Source of the DNA: JAAXKN01 sp050258415
GTDB lineage: Bacteria; Bacteroidota; Ignavibacteria; Ignavibacteriales; SURF-24
Direction of reading: 5' to 3'
Assembly (NCBI GenBank): GCA_050258415.1
Contig: JBLMYS010000182.1
Span: 1 to 15,971 of the forward strand
DNA: 15,971 nucleotides
Part shown: piece after piece, positions 1 to 8,704 of the stretch
How the letters are laid out: every line of letters begins with the position of its first letter
Numbering within the stretch: the stretch's first letter is position 1
The notes under the pieces: model-generated
What the model was told of the DNA's origin: nothing
Databases searched by the model: none
What the model saw: the letters and a program-made list of their open reading frames with translations, nothing else
Program-made: the position numbers and the translations under genes

Positions 1-67
1 TCTGGGCATTTACCTGGCCGAAGCTGAAGGCTGCAAGTAAAATCATTAAGTAAAGTGATTTTCTCAT
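1..67 (-). CDS. N-terminal fragment of an exported protein (signal peptide only)
   Basis: Reading leftwards from an ATG at 65-67, 22 codons are open to the window edge. They encode MRK, then a hydrophobic stretch (LYLMILLAAF), then VNAQ, a typical Sec signal peptide with a probable cut before Gln22. A Shine-Dalgarno GGAG lies at 77-80, nine bases before the start, which supports it as a real start. The gene is on the same strand as the receptor and large secreted protein upstream and could be the third gene of that group, although a stable stem-loop lies between. Only the signal peptide is visible, so the mature protein cannot be identified. In related bacteria a PorV/PorQ-type outer-membrane protein often follows such a pair; that is a guess from context only. 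Confidence 0.72.
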   Translation of the reverse strand, partial: MRKSLYLMILLAAFSFGQVNAQ

Positions 68-115
68 GCTTGATTTCTCCAAAATTCTCTTGTCTTTAGT
101 ATCTTCGAATTTCTG

Positions 116-156
116 TTTTTAACCGGGGCGGAAAGCAGTTCCGCCCCCGGAAAAAA
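116..156 (-). other. GC-rich intercistronic stem-loop, not a canonical terminator
   Basis: The arms 123-133 (CCGGGGCGGAA) and 139-150 (TTCCGCCCCCGG) pair with a single bulged C around the 5-base loop AGCAG. A T5 run at 116-120 and an A6 run at 151-156 can extend the stem. It lies between the stop of the large secreted protein and the start of the next exported protein, both on the minus strand. On the minus strand the T run precedes the stem and an A-rich sequence follows it, which is the wrong polarity for an intrinsic terminator. It could be an mRNA-stabilising or processing hairpin that sets different levels of the two gene products. The structure is seen directly; the role is inferred. 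Confidence 0.6.
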
Positions 157-207
157 TCAGATTGAATTTATACTGTTATTCAATAACAGCACTTTTTTAC
201 CACATTA

Positions 208-3200
208 TTATTTAATAACAGCGAATTTACCTATCTTCTCACCAACGCCGGGGATATCGACATGGAACAGGTATACGCCGTAGGCAATTCTCATTCCTTC
301 CTTAGTCAACAGATCCCAGCTTGCGGTGCTAGTCAAATCATCTTTATTAATGGTATCAACCAGTTCACCCGTTAATGTAAATATTCTAATTGTACATTTA
401 GGAGGTAAATTCCTGAACTGAAGCTCCCTGTCACCACGCTTGGTGGATGTACGGCCCGGATTTTCAGAAAGGCCATAAGCCACGTACGGGTTAGGAACTA
501 CATATATGTCGTTAATCTGCTGTTTTGCATCTTCAGGAGAATACTCAGCCTTCTTTGTTTCAAAGAGGTAAGAATCACCTTTTGCAAAAGGCTTTGAAGT
601 CTTCAAGAGGAAAACGTCTCCTGCCTTTGGCAGAACAGCCGGGTGCTTCGATGTATCAATTGAGAATGTAATCTGATATGAACCATAGACTCCCTTTGTA
701 TCTGTTTCATCGAAGAGAACTACAGATTCACCCCAGTCGAACTGGCCATTCTTATCTAATCCGCTTATTGACTGGAAGAGATAAATATTTGCTGGAAGAT
801 TCTTCGTAACGTTCATTATTTTGAACGGAAGTTTTGCATATTTTCCATCTACCATTTTCACAGAGTCATATGCTTTCCAGGTTCCGTTTGCATTTTGCTC
901 TGAACCCAGCCAGGTGAACTCAAAATCCGAAGGGAGTTTTTTGTACTTCTTAACAGCCGCAACAGTCGTCGGATAAATGACGTCGCCTTTGATACCTACT
1001 GCGTCATTGTTGATGAACTTTGTTTTGGCTTTGTCAACATCCAGTTTCTGGTTCTGAACGTAAACCCTTACTCCGTCAAATGTCGGGTTGCCGTCCTCGG
1101 CGTTAAGTAATGTACTCTTATATACAGGATAATACCTGTACTTTACTGTGAATACATTGCCCTTAGGCAGGCTGCCTGCATAAGTGCCGCCGATCTGGCC
1201 CAGCAGAGGATTAACTTTGTACTTTGATGCGTCAACAAGTGTATTTGAAGCATCAAAAACCTCTACGCTTCCCTTAATAATGTTGCTGTTCTTTAAGGAA
1301 ACCAGCACTGTGTCTTTTGAAATGACACTTACGCTGACACCTGTTGAATCGAGAACATTGTAAGAAAGTGTATCCGGGAATTCAACCTTATAAGTTTTAT
1401 TCTGGACTGACAGGTTATCAAGAACTTTCATTGTAACCAGACCAGTGCTGTTACCTGAAAGAACCTTTGGAAGTCCGTTTACTCCGGCTTCAGATTCTCC
1501 CATTCCTTTAGATACTGGTCCTGGAGTAACCTGTACTGTGTTAACGTCAAACATGAGTTTGCCTGTAAGAGGGTCCTGCTGAATTACAGCCTGAGTCTCT
1601 GTCGGAGGCAGATCCATTAAACCGGTTAATTTATTAACTGATCCTCTGTCGTAAGCTACAACTGCGTAGTAATATGTAATGCCATTTACTGCGGTTGAAT
1701 CGACGTACTGATGGACAAGTCCTGTGTTATTACCAAGGTTGTACTTGACACCGCGTCCGTCATATTCTTTTTCAGCAAGGCCCTTGAAGTTGTCTACGAG
1801 ATCCCACTGTGCATAAGTAGATGTCTTTGAATTAAAGAACGGCTGTCCCAAAAACGGATTTCCGTTTGCATCTGTGATCTTATAAACGTCTGAGAAATTA
1901 TAGTCGCGGCTTCTATAGATCTTATAACCCTCGAAATCTTTTTCACTGGTCAAGGGGTCAACAGATTGTTCTGATTTTGAATCCCAGAAGAGTGTTACCT
2001 TATGGTCGCCAGCAACCGCCTTAACGATCGGTTTTGCAGGAGGCTGTGCGAAGCGGTAATCTGCTTCCAGAATCTTGGTTGAAGTTACAGCATTCAGAAT
2101 GAGATCCTGGAGGTTTTCACCCATGATGATAGCCATTGAGAATCTCTGTGTCTCACCCTTTGCAAGAGACATCGGGCCTGTAGAGAAGCAGAAGATGTTA
2201 TCGCCTGCGTTCTGCAGAAGAGGCTGTTCAGGATCTATTTCAGTCTTTGTGAACCACTGCCACATAAGCTCGTCTTCCTTCGGTACGTTGGCAGCCGAGT
2301 AAGTGGCAGCCGTAAAGCCTGTAAGGCCTATCTGGTCAGATTCAGAAATGTCCCTGTAACCGAAGTTGGGTTCTGAACCAGCCCACTTGTAGCCCGGAAG
2401 GGCATCTTCGGTAAGAGTTCCCTTTTCTTCAGGATCCAGTACGCCGTTTCCATTCATGTCTTTAAACCATGCCTGTGTCGGCATTCCATCGCCTTCGCCG
2501 AAATCGGGGCCGGGATAGTTCTTTGAATCAGGACCGATACCGTCGATACCAACATCGTGTTTTGCTACGTCCCAGTCGCCGTCTTCATCGCCTGACCATC
2601 TTGGCTTGGGTTCGCCGTACACATCCGAATATTTTTTCGGATCATTGATTCCGGTAAGAAGAGGCTTGGTAATACCGTCAATAAATTCACCTTTCCCATT
2701 AAATGGGCTTTCATTTTTTATACCATCGTCATCGTTATCAATATCATCGTTAGCTCTTGAAGGTGACTCAAGGAACTTCCAGCCGAAGTATCCCGGTTTT
2801 TTCCCACCCATACCGATTCCATCCAAATCCCATGAAAATACCATGCTTCTTGAGGGCTGAGGATAACTTGTGGCCCTCTCCCCGGTTGGAGGAATAAAGA
2901 ACGACATGTCGTCAGAGTAATCCTGGTTACCGCCTATGTGGGGATCTCCGAACATACCGAAGTAAATATTATCGAGATCCTTTTCACTGGCGTTTGTAAC
3001 CTGATAAACCGAGAAGATAAGGTCTTCGGCCATCGGGTTATTGAACTGAAGAACTCTTACAGAAGCATCCAGGCCGAGGCCGCCTTTTGTTGGGTCGCTC
3101 GGAAATGGAGCATACTTGCCCTGGAATTCATAGTTTGTATAGTCATCCATAACGTAATACACTTCTTCATCCGGAGCAGTCGACATATCGCCTAAGAATG

Positions 3201-3777
3201 CCGGCCAGAGATACTTCCCGGCACCTGCCGAGAACCAGCTTTCAGGCCATGAATCGGGCTTTCCGTCGCCGTTTTTATCCTCTGCGTTCAGAGAAGCTAT
3301 ATGTGTCTGATTGGGATCTGAATAACCGCTTTTTGGCAGCCAGCCCCATTTTAATTCGCCTTTTGAGTCATAATCACCCTCTTTGGGGTTTACGTGAGAA
3401 TCACTGACAATGTGCAGTGGATTTCCGTCTACGTCTGTTACTTCGGCTCCTGCCAGGACACCGAATTCAAATCCGTAGCCTAAACCGTTCCATACAAGAT
3501 CGTTAATGCCTCCCAATGCTCCTGGAGAACATATGGATCCGTAATTGTAAAGGATGGTCGTAATCTTGTTGCCTTTAATTACGATGTCTTTTATTTCACG
3601 CTTTTCGCCGGTTACCTTGTTCAGCTTATTGCCCGTAATTGGGCCAAAGATCCTCAGGTAATCCTCGTGAGAGAGTTTTTTCAGGTTATAATTACCTAGG
3701 GAGTCTTTTTCCTGGGCGAAGCTTAAGCAGGTAAAAGCCAGCACGTATGTTAAAATTAAGATTAATCTTTTTTTCAT
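208..3777 (-). CDS. Very large secreted Asp/Gly-rich protein with fibronectin-like domain and T9SS-type tail
   Basis: 1189 residues. Residues 1-21 are a Sec signal peptide ending LSFAQ. Residues about 75-580 contain several acidic loops like calcium-binding repeats: DKNGDGKPD (167-175), DIDNDDDG (345-352), DEDGDWD (397-403) and DMNGNGVLD (440-448). Residues about 582-712 look like a fibronectin type III-like module, with the strands KVTLFWD, FEGYKIYRS and TYYYAVVAYD. The last 101 residues start NDIYVVPNPY and end as a beta-sandwich with a KFAVIK terminus, resembling T9SS C-terminal sorting domains. The protein is therefore probably exported by Sec, then carried across the outer membrane and anchored or released. 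The gene starts 26 bases after the stop of the TonB-dependent receptor gene and is almost surely co-transcribed with it. A GAGG lies 12 bases before the ATG. It is not a SusD homologue by any motif I can see. No catalytic motif is recognised; a structural, adhesive or ligand-binding role next to the receptor is inference. Confidence 0.85.
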   Translation of the reverse strand: MKKRLILILTYVLAFTCLSFAQEKDSLGNYNLKKLSHEDYLRIFGPITGNKLNKVTGEKREIKDIVIKGNKITTILYNYGSICSPGALGGINDLVWNGLGYGFEFGVLAGAEVTDVDGNPLHIVSDSHVNPKEGDYDSKGELKWGWLPKSGYSDPNQTHIASLNAEDKNGDGKPDSWPESWFSAGAGKYLWPAFLGDMSTAPDEEVYYVMDDYTNYEFQGKYAPFPSDPTKGGLGLDASVRVLQFNNPMAEDLIFSVYQVTNASEKDLDNIYFGMFGDPHIGGNQDYSDDMSFFIPPTGERATSYPQPSRSMVFSWDLDGIGMGGKKPGYFGWKFLESPSRANDDIDNDDDGIKNESPFNGKGEFIDGITKPLLTGINDPKKYSDVYGEPKPRWSGDEDGDWDVAKHDVGIDGIGPDSKNYPGPDFGEGDGMPTQAWFKDMNGNGVLDPEEKGTLTEDALPGYKWAGSEPNFGYRDISESDQIGLTGFTAATYSAANVPKEDELMWQWFTKTEIDPEQPLLQNAGDNIFCFSTGPMSLAKGETQRFSMAIIMGENLQDLILNAVTSTKILEADYRFAQPPAKPIVKAVAGDHKVTLFWDSKSEQSVDPLTSEKDFEGYKIYRSRDYNFSDVYKITDANGNPFLGQPFFNSKTSTYAQWDLVDNFKGLAEKEYDGRGVKYNLGNNTGLVHQYVDSTAVNGITYYYAVVAYDRGSVNKLTGLMDLPPTETQAVIQQDPLTGKLMFDVNTVQVTPGPVSKGMGESEAGVNGLPKVLSGNSTGLVTMKVLDNLSVQNKTYKVEFPDTLSYNVLDSTGVSVSVISKDTVLVSLKNSNIIKGSVEVFDASNTLVDASKYKVNPLLGQIGGTYAGSLPKGNVFTVKYRYYPVYKSTLLNAEDGNPTFDGVRVYVQNQKLDVDKAKTKFINNDAVGIKGDVIYPTTVAAVKKYKKLPSDFEFTWLGSEQNANGTWKAYDSVKMVDGKYAKLPFKIMNVTKNLPANIYLFQSISGLDKNGQFDWGESVVLFDETDTKGVYGSYQITFSIDTSKHPAVLPKAGDVFLLKTSKPFAKGDSYLFETKKAEYSPEDAKQQINDIYVVPNPYVAYGLSENPGRTSTKRGDRELQFRNLPPKCTIRIFTLTGELVDTINKDDLTSTASWDLLTKEGMRIAYGVYLFHVDIPGVGEKIGKFAVIK

Positions 3778-3803
3778 ATTTACTTTTATACCTCTGACAA
3801 ATA

Positions 3804-6644
3804 CTAGTTGAATAATAGTGAGAAACCTAACCTGACTTCGCGCGGAGCACTTAAGTTTTCAGACCTCTTGTAGAAGTTATCGATCTCAGACATCGGAATC
3901 ATTCCTGCGTCTCTGGCGATTCTTCTTCTGATTTCATCAAACTGAATTGCATTTAAGGTCTGTTCAACGTTTGACAGAGCCCTTCCTGATGAGGCATATA
4001 CATATCTTTCATTTTCAGTATCAAAGAGGTTTTCAACCTGCAGGAATATTGAATAGCTCAGGCTTCCGATCTTGAAGAACTTTTCAGCCTTGAAGTCAAC
4101 ATTCCAGTTCATAGGCTTCTGTGCTGAGCTCTGTGTATATGTGATCGGTGAAAGCGACGGCGGCAGCTGCGGAGTATAAGGAGTACCCGTCTGTATGTTG
4201 TAGATAATACCTACCGACCAGCTTTCAGGGTCTGAGAAAGTTACTGTACCATTGATCAGGTGCGGTCTGTCGAAACTGAGTGGCACAAGGAATGTTTCAG
4301 TCTGCTTGCCTGAAGCTTCGCTGAAGAAAAGGTCTTCTGTCGGGTATGTTCTGTTACCCTCGGCAATCTGGAAAGTATAATCCAGTGTAGCTGAGAAATA
4401 ACTATCCGGTGATCTTCTTTTCAGGAATGAAAGGGTAATACCCTTCACGTTTGAATAAGCAAGGTTTGTCAGAATGTTATACTGTCTTGCGCTTGTTGTA
4501 TAGACGGTCTGCGTAAAGATATAGTCACGAACGTCTTTGTAATAACCAGTAAGATCAAATTTCAGATCTTCTGTAAGCTGCTGCTGGAGTCCGAGTTCGT
4601 ACTGAACCGACTTCTGCGGTTTTACGTTCGGGTTTCCGAAAGTTGGAATAGAGGAAACATTCGGTACGTAAAGCTTGTCATTCAGGTAAAGTTCTGAAAG
4701 AGAACCGATCTGGTAGAAATGTCCGTATGAAAACCTGATTATACCCTTGTCAGTAATAGGATATGAAACGCTGAACCTTGGTGAAACCATGTGCTTGCCT
4801 TTAACCGGCTGAAGGTTCTCGGTCATATAGCCTGATTGGGCCTCGGTCAGGTTTTTTGAAATATCAGGATTATAAAGTGTGTTTGGATCGAAGTATTCAT
4901 ACCTTAAACCAACGTTAAGAATGAGTGACTTATCCAATTCAATTTTATCCTGCATATAAGCGGCAATCTGATAAGGCTTCTTGTTGTAAGTTGAAGCGCT
5001 CTGTATAGTATCCCTGACAAGATTCAGGTTCTGAGCATAGAGCATATCACTTACGTTAAGAGAAGTCCTTGTTAGAACACCATTAATATTAGAAAGTTTC
5101 TTGAAGTCTATTGAATAACCAAGCCTGTCAACCTCGTGCTTTCTGAGTTCGAATCCTGCTCTGAATTCATGGATTCCGAACAACTGTGAAACGAGATCGC
5201 CTTTTAAGCTCATGGTTTTTGTATGTCTGAATGAAAGACCGTTGTCAGTTCCGCCTGTCAGGAATCCCGTTCCAACAAGAGCCCTGCTGTAAAGGCTGGG
5301 CAGATAACGCGGATCCTGCCAGTCCCTGTATAAATAGTATTCGCTCTGGTTGTAAGAGTAAGAACCTTTTAATGTGTAGAAGGTGCTCTTGCTTACAGTG
5401 TGTGTAACGTCAACTGAATGGAGGTAACCGTTGCTGTAGCTGGTTCCGATTCCGTCAGGATTGTACTTGTAGTCTCTGTCGTAGCTTTTTGACTGTCCTT
5501 TGTCCAGTACCAGTTCATACTTTAACTTGAAGAGCGGACCGAACCTGTGGCTGATATTGCCCTGTATGTTCCAGCTTTGAGAAGGGTTCATCGGAACAAT
5601 TTTGCCGTCGCCTGTTGGCAAACCATCACTGCCCTGAGCAAAAGGATTAAAGTAGTAAGCCTTTGTGGCACTACCATATCTGGGGTCGGTTGATTTGAAG
5701 TTGTCAGGTGAAAGATAAGAGTCCGTAGTGTTATATTTTCTTATCCCGTAGTATGAACCCTTGAAGTTTTCAAATATACTGGAGATAAAGAAATTTGTTC
5801 CGCCGAGGAAAGGAACGGGTCCGCCAAAAGTGGCTTCTGCCCTGCCGCGGTTAATGGGATCGATCTTGTCGAGGTTATAGAACAGGTCTTTTCTGCTTGT
5901 AACATAATCACCGGCATAGCCTCTTACACTGAAAGTATATTTATCGCTTCCTTCCTTGGTAATGTAGTTAACAACACCAGAAAGAGCATTGCCGAATTCT
6001 GCGCTGAATGTACCGGTTGAAACAGAAACTTCCTGCACTGCGTTTGTAGCAATACCGACAGATCTGCTGTTTCCGTATGGATCGTTCATTGAAAGGCCAT
6101 TTAAAGAATAAGCAACTTCATTACCATATCCGCCTCTGACGTGAATACTTCCATCATCACCTGTAACAACGCCGGCCTGTAATTTAATAACGTCTGTAAT
6201 ATTATCAACAGGAAGAACCTGTATGGATTCCGAAGTAATAGCTACTGTAGGATTTGTAAGATCCTGCCTTATAAGAGGGTTTCTTTCTCCCTGGACTACA
6301 ACCGCGCCCAGAGTAATTTCACCCGAAGAAAGACCAATTTCGAGCCTTGTCGTAAAGCCCACATTAACTCTGACATCCTTAACGGTCGTTTTCTGGTAAC
6401 CGATATAAGATGCAGTTACGCTGTAAAGTCCCGGAGGGATATTCAGCACAACAAAGTTTCCATCGGCATCTGTAGCCGCACCGAGAGAGGTACCTTCCAG
6501 GACAACGTTTGCGTAAGGCACTGCCTCGCCGGTAGCCTTGTCCTGAACTTTACCCATGATCTTACCGGTGGATTGCGAATACAGGCTGCCTGTTGCTGCA
6601 ATACTTAGAAAAATCAAAAGAGTAAGTAAATTTCTAATTTTCAT
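3804..6644 (-). CDS. TonB-dependent outer-membrane receptor with carboxypeptidase-regulatory-like N-terminal domain
   Basis: 946 residues. Residues 1-24 form a signal peptide (LLTLLIFLSIAATGSLYSQ). Residues about 28-105 are a carboxypeptidase-regulatory-like beta-sandwich (GKVQDKATGEAVPYANVVLEG, then TDADGNFVVLNIPPGLYSV), as in SusC-type receptors. The plug domain covers about 125-230 (SIHVRGGYGNEVAYSLNG, then SAEFGNALSGVVNYITKEG). The rest is a long beta-barrel with many alternating strands, typical of the family, ending LGFSLLFN; the final residue is Asn, with Phe just before it. Such proteins import siderophores, glycans or other large ligands through the outer membrane using TonB/ExbBD energy. 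No SusD gene follows; instead the next gene is the large secreted T9SS-type protein. The start is supported by GAGG at 6650-6653, five bases upstream. An intrinsic terminator 50 bases upstream insulates it from the preceding gene. The substrate cannot be read from the sequence. Confidence 0.95.
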   Translation of the reverse strand: MKIRNLLTLLIFLSIAATGSLYSQSTGKIMGKVQDKATGEAVPYANVVLEGTSLGAATDADGNFVVLNIPPGLYSVTASYIGYQKTTVKDVRVNVGFTTRLEIGLSSGEITLGAVVVQGERNPLIRQDLTNPTVAITSESIQVLPVDNITDVIKLQAGVVTGDDGSIHVRGGYGNEVAYSLNGLSMNDPYGNSRSVGIATNAVQEVSVSTGTFSAEFGNALSGVVNYITKEGSDKYTFSVRGYAGDYVTSRKDLFYNLDKIDPINRGRAEATFGGPVPFLGGTNFFISSIFENFKGSYYGIRKYNTTDSYLSPDNFKSTDPRYGSATKAYYFNPFAQGSDGLPTGDGKIVPMNPSQSWNIQGNISHRFGPLFKLKYELVLDKGQSKSYDRDYKYNPDGIGTSYSNGYLHSVDVTHTVSKSTFYTLKGSYSYNQSEYYLYRDWQDPRYLPSLYSRALVGTGFLTGGTDNGLSFRHTKTMSLKGDLVSQLFGIHEFRAGFELRKHEVDRLGYSIDFKKLSNINGVLTRTSLNVSDMLYAQNLNLVRDTIQSASTYNKKPYQIAAYMQDKIELDKSLILNVGLRYEYFDPNTLYNPDISKNLTEAQSGYMTENLQPVKGKHMVSPRFSVSYPITDKGIIRFSYGHFYQIGSLSELYLNDKLYVPNVSSIPTFGNPNVKPQKSVQYELGLQQQLTEDLKFDLTGYYKDVRDYIFTQTVYTTSARQYNILTNLAYSNVKGITLSFLKRRSPDSYFSATLDYTFQIAEGNRTYPTEDLFFSEASGKQTETFLVPLSFDRPHLINGTVTFSDPESWSVGIIYNIQTGTPYTPQLPPSLSPITYTQSSAQKPMNWNVDFKAEKFFKIGSLSYSIFLQVENLFDTENERYVYASSGRALSNVEQTLNAIQFDEIRRRIARDAGMIPMSEIDNFYKRSENLSAPREVRLGFSLLFN

Positions 6645-6690
6645 TAAAGCCTCATGTGAATATTAAGACACTTTCCCGCATACTAAGCTT

Positions 6691-6724
6691 AAAAATGGAG
6701 CCGCGGAGTAAACTCCACGGCTCC
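6691..6724 (-). terminator. Intrinsic terminator of the FG-GAP protein gene
   Basis: The arms 6697-6708 and 6713-6724 pair as GGAGCCG and GGAG against CTCC and CGGCTCC, with one C/A mismatch and a TAAA loop. On the minus strand the stem is followed by a T5 run (A5 at 6691-6695 on the plus strand). It begins 16 bases after the stop codon of the FG-GAP gene and lies before the start of the TonB-dependent receptor gene, so it marks a transcription-unit boundary. This is the one terminator of correct polarity I can see in the window. Confidence 0.85.
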
Positions 6725-6739
6725 TGGATTCAAGAATAA

Positions 6740-8704
6740 TTACTTGAGTAATGTCATCTTTATTGATTGAGAATAGTTTCCATAAACGAGTCTGGCAATA
6801 TAATTGCCGCTTGCGGCATTCTGTCCGCTTGCTGTCTTGCCGTTCCACATAACCTCATATTTACCCTTCTTGTAGAGCTGGTCCTGAACCAGGCTTGCTA
6901 CTTCCTTGCCAAGCATATCGTAGATCTTAAGAGAGATCTTCTTGTCGATTGGCAGTGTAAATCTGATGTTTGTAGTCGGGTTGAAAGGATTAGGATAGTT
7001 CTGCTCGAGCTTGTAGTCGCCCGGGAAAACTATAGAATAGTTCAGATCCTTTACGCCATCCGGTCCGCCGTACTCAAGTACGCGGATAGTCTTGCGGTAA
7101 GGATTGATGATTTTTGATCTTGCGCCATCCAGAGCCCATGAGTGCAGTGTGTCTACCCATTTGTACTTTTCAACTGTAATTGAATCGTAAACGCTCTGCT
7201 CTGAAAGAACAATTTCCATTTTCTTGTTGTTGTTCAGATCAACATTGTCAGCATATATATAAGATGTAAATGGAACTTCTTCGCGTACTGTATCGACCTT
7301 TGTAGTATTAAGCTTATAGGTAGTATCTGTACCGTTAATTACAGTATCGATCTGACCCTGATAAACTTTGTACTTTGCATAAACTCCGCCGCCAGCACCT
7401 GTATAAACAAGGTTTGCAACGTAGTTCTTTGAATCTGTTATTGATCCCTGGCCTTTGTACTGAATAGCAATCAGGTTAAGACCTGTGCCGCCGCCGGTAT
7501 AGATTTCGTCTTTACCGTCTTTGTTGAGGTCACCCTTTACGCATGGCCAGAATTCGGCTGCAGTTTTTCCGCCGAGAGCTGCAAGATCTTTCTTTGTGGC
7601 AATAACACCAGATCTGGTTGCCTTGCTGAGAGAATCTGATTTCCAGATATAAACGCCTGTATCGGCTTTTGTGAAGCTGAGGAGCTCAACGTCAAAGTTG
7701 TCGCCGTACTTGGTACCAACGATTTCCTGTCTTCCGTCGCCGTTTACGTCAGCAGCAATAGCGCCGAAGTAGGAAACTGCATCGTCATTGCCGTATGTAG
7801 CGTAAATTGATTTCCTATTAACATTGTTGGTATCAGGATAGGTATAGCTGTCGGCACCATTAACGTCGATTGACCAGAATCCGTACATATCCCAGTGATG
7901 ATTGATGAGTTCGAGCTTTCCGTCGCCGTCGATATCAGCAGGAATTGTGTTCCAGTATGAGCCGCCAACCCAGTTTCTGCCGTTCTGAGTCTTTTTGGGG
8001 TCGCCGCCTTCCATTACTACCTTTGTAGCAAATGTAGCAGGAATATCACCGTCTACACCAAGGATATAAACGTCTTTACCTGGTGATGTGCCGTGACCAA
8101 TGATTTCGCTCTTTCCGTCGCCATCGACATCCTTAACAAGGAAAACTTCTCTTGTGGTTCTGAGTCCCTCAAGAGAGCCTGCGCCCTTATAGGCAGCGTC
8201 ATCAATATAGAAATCGGGTTCGCCGCTCGGGTCTGATCCCCAGGTCTTTGTATCCGGGTTCCACTCGAAGAAAACGATCTTTCCGTCACCGCCGCGTTCA
8301 AAAATGATTTCGGGATTTCCGTCACCGTCGCAGTCGCCAACCTGAGGGAATCTCGGGGTTGAACTGCTGCCCTTGCCAAGAAGAGCCGGAGTAACAGGAG
8401 ATGACCAGATCACTTCGAGAACTGAAGGATCTGACTGGGAAGGAGCTATAACGTGAACTCTTCCGCCATTGTTATAATCGGTAGCAATGATTTCTTGCTT
8501 TCCGTCTTTGTTTGCATCCGCAACAATGACTCTTCTTACACCCAGATCTCCGAAGTACGGCAGTACTTTCTTTACTGAGTCGGGGAGCTTTGTGTCAAAA
8601 GCTGCGTTGTACACGGCCATAGACTGCATAGTAATGGGTGACTGTGCATATGCTACGCCGCATAGAACTAAAGTAACCAGTAGAAACGAGTAGATTTTTC
8701 TCAT
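6740..8704 (-). CDS. Secreted FG-GAP/VCBS repeat protein with T9SS sorting tail, probable seven-bladed beta-propeller
   Basis: 654 residues. Residues 1-21 are a signal peptide (FLLVTLVLCGVAYAQ). Seven acidic FG-GAP-like loops follow: DANKDGKQEI (63), DCDGDGNPEI (124), DVDGDGKSEI (192), DIDGDGKLEL (257), DVNGDGRQEI (319), DLNKDGKDEI (391) and DLNNNKKMEI (about 488). The spacing is about 60-70 residues except for a longer last interval that contains a Thr/Asp-rich insertion (about 450-478). Seven repeats fit one closed calcium-binding beta-propeller, as in integrin alpha heads. Residues about 563-654 are a T9SS type A sorting domain: LEQNYPNPFNPTT, then SLKIYDMLGKEV, ending IKMTLLK. The role is probably extracellular binding or adhesion; no enzyme motif is visible. 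AAGGAACAG just before the ATG is a good ribosome binding site. The seventh repeat is degenerate (DLNNNKK instead of DxDGDG). The gene is flanked by its own terminator and a long upstream region, so it is likely monocistronic. Confidence 0.9.
   Translation of the reverse strand: MRKIYSFLLVTLVLCGVAYAQSPITMQSMAVYNAAFDTKLPDSVKKVLPYFGDLGVRRVIVADANKDGKQEIIATDYNNGGRVHVIAPSQSDPSVLEVIWSSPVTPALLGKGSSSTPRFPQVGDCDGDGNPEIIFERGGDGKIVFFEWNPDTKTWGSDPSGEPDFYIDDAAYKGAGSLEGLRTTREVFLVKDVDGDGKSEIIGHGTSPGKDVYILGVDGDIPATFATKVVMEGGDPKKTQNGRNWVGGSYWNTIPADIDGDGKLELINHHWDMYGFWSIDVNGADSYTYPDTNNVNRKSIYATYGNDDAVSYFGAIAADVNGDGRQEIVGTKYGDNFDVELLSFTKADTGVYIWKSDSLSKATRSGVIATKKDLAALGGKTAAEFWPCVKGDLNKDGKDEIYTGGGTGLNLIAIQYKGQGSITDSKNYVANLVYTGAGGGVYAKYKVYQGQIDTVINGTDTTYKLNTTKVDTVREEVPFTSYIYADNVDLNNNKKMEIVLSEQSVYDSITVEKYKWVDTLHSWALDGARSKIINPYRKTIRVLEYGGPDGVKDLNYSIVFPGDYKLEQNYPNPFNPTTNIRFTLPIDKKISLKIYDMLGKEVASLVQDQLYKKGKYEVMWNGKTASGQNAASGNYIARLVYGNYSQSIKMTLLK

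Noticed and set aside
123..150. Intrinsic terminator after the large secreted protein gene
   Set aside because: The stem is strong but the T run lies before it on the minus strand and an A-rich stretch follows, so polarity is wrong on both strands.
2606..2860. Antisense open frames across the large secreted protein (also 2075-2302, 2938-3195, 3198-3407)
   Set aside because: They lie opposite a well-supported gene and have no motifs, starts or spacing that suggest expression.
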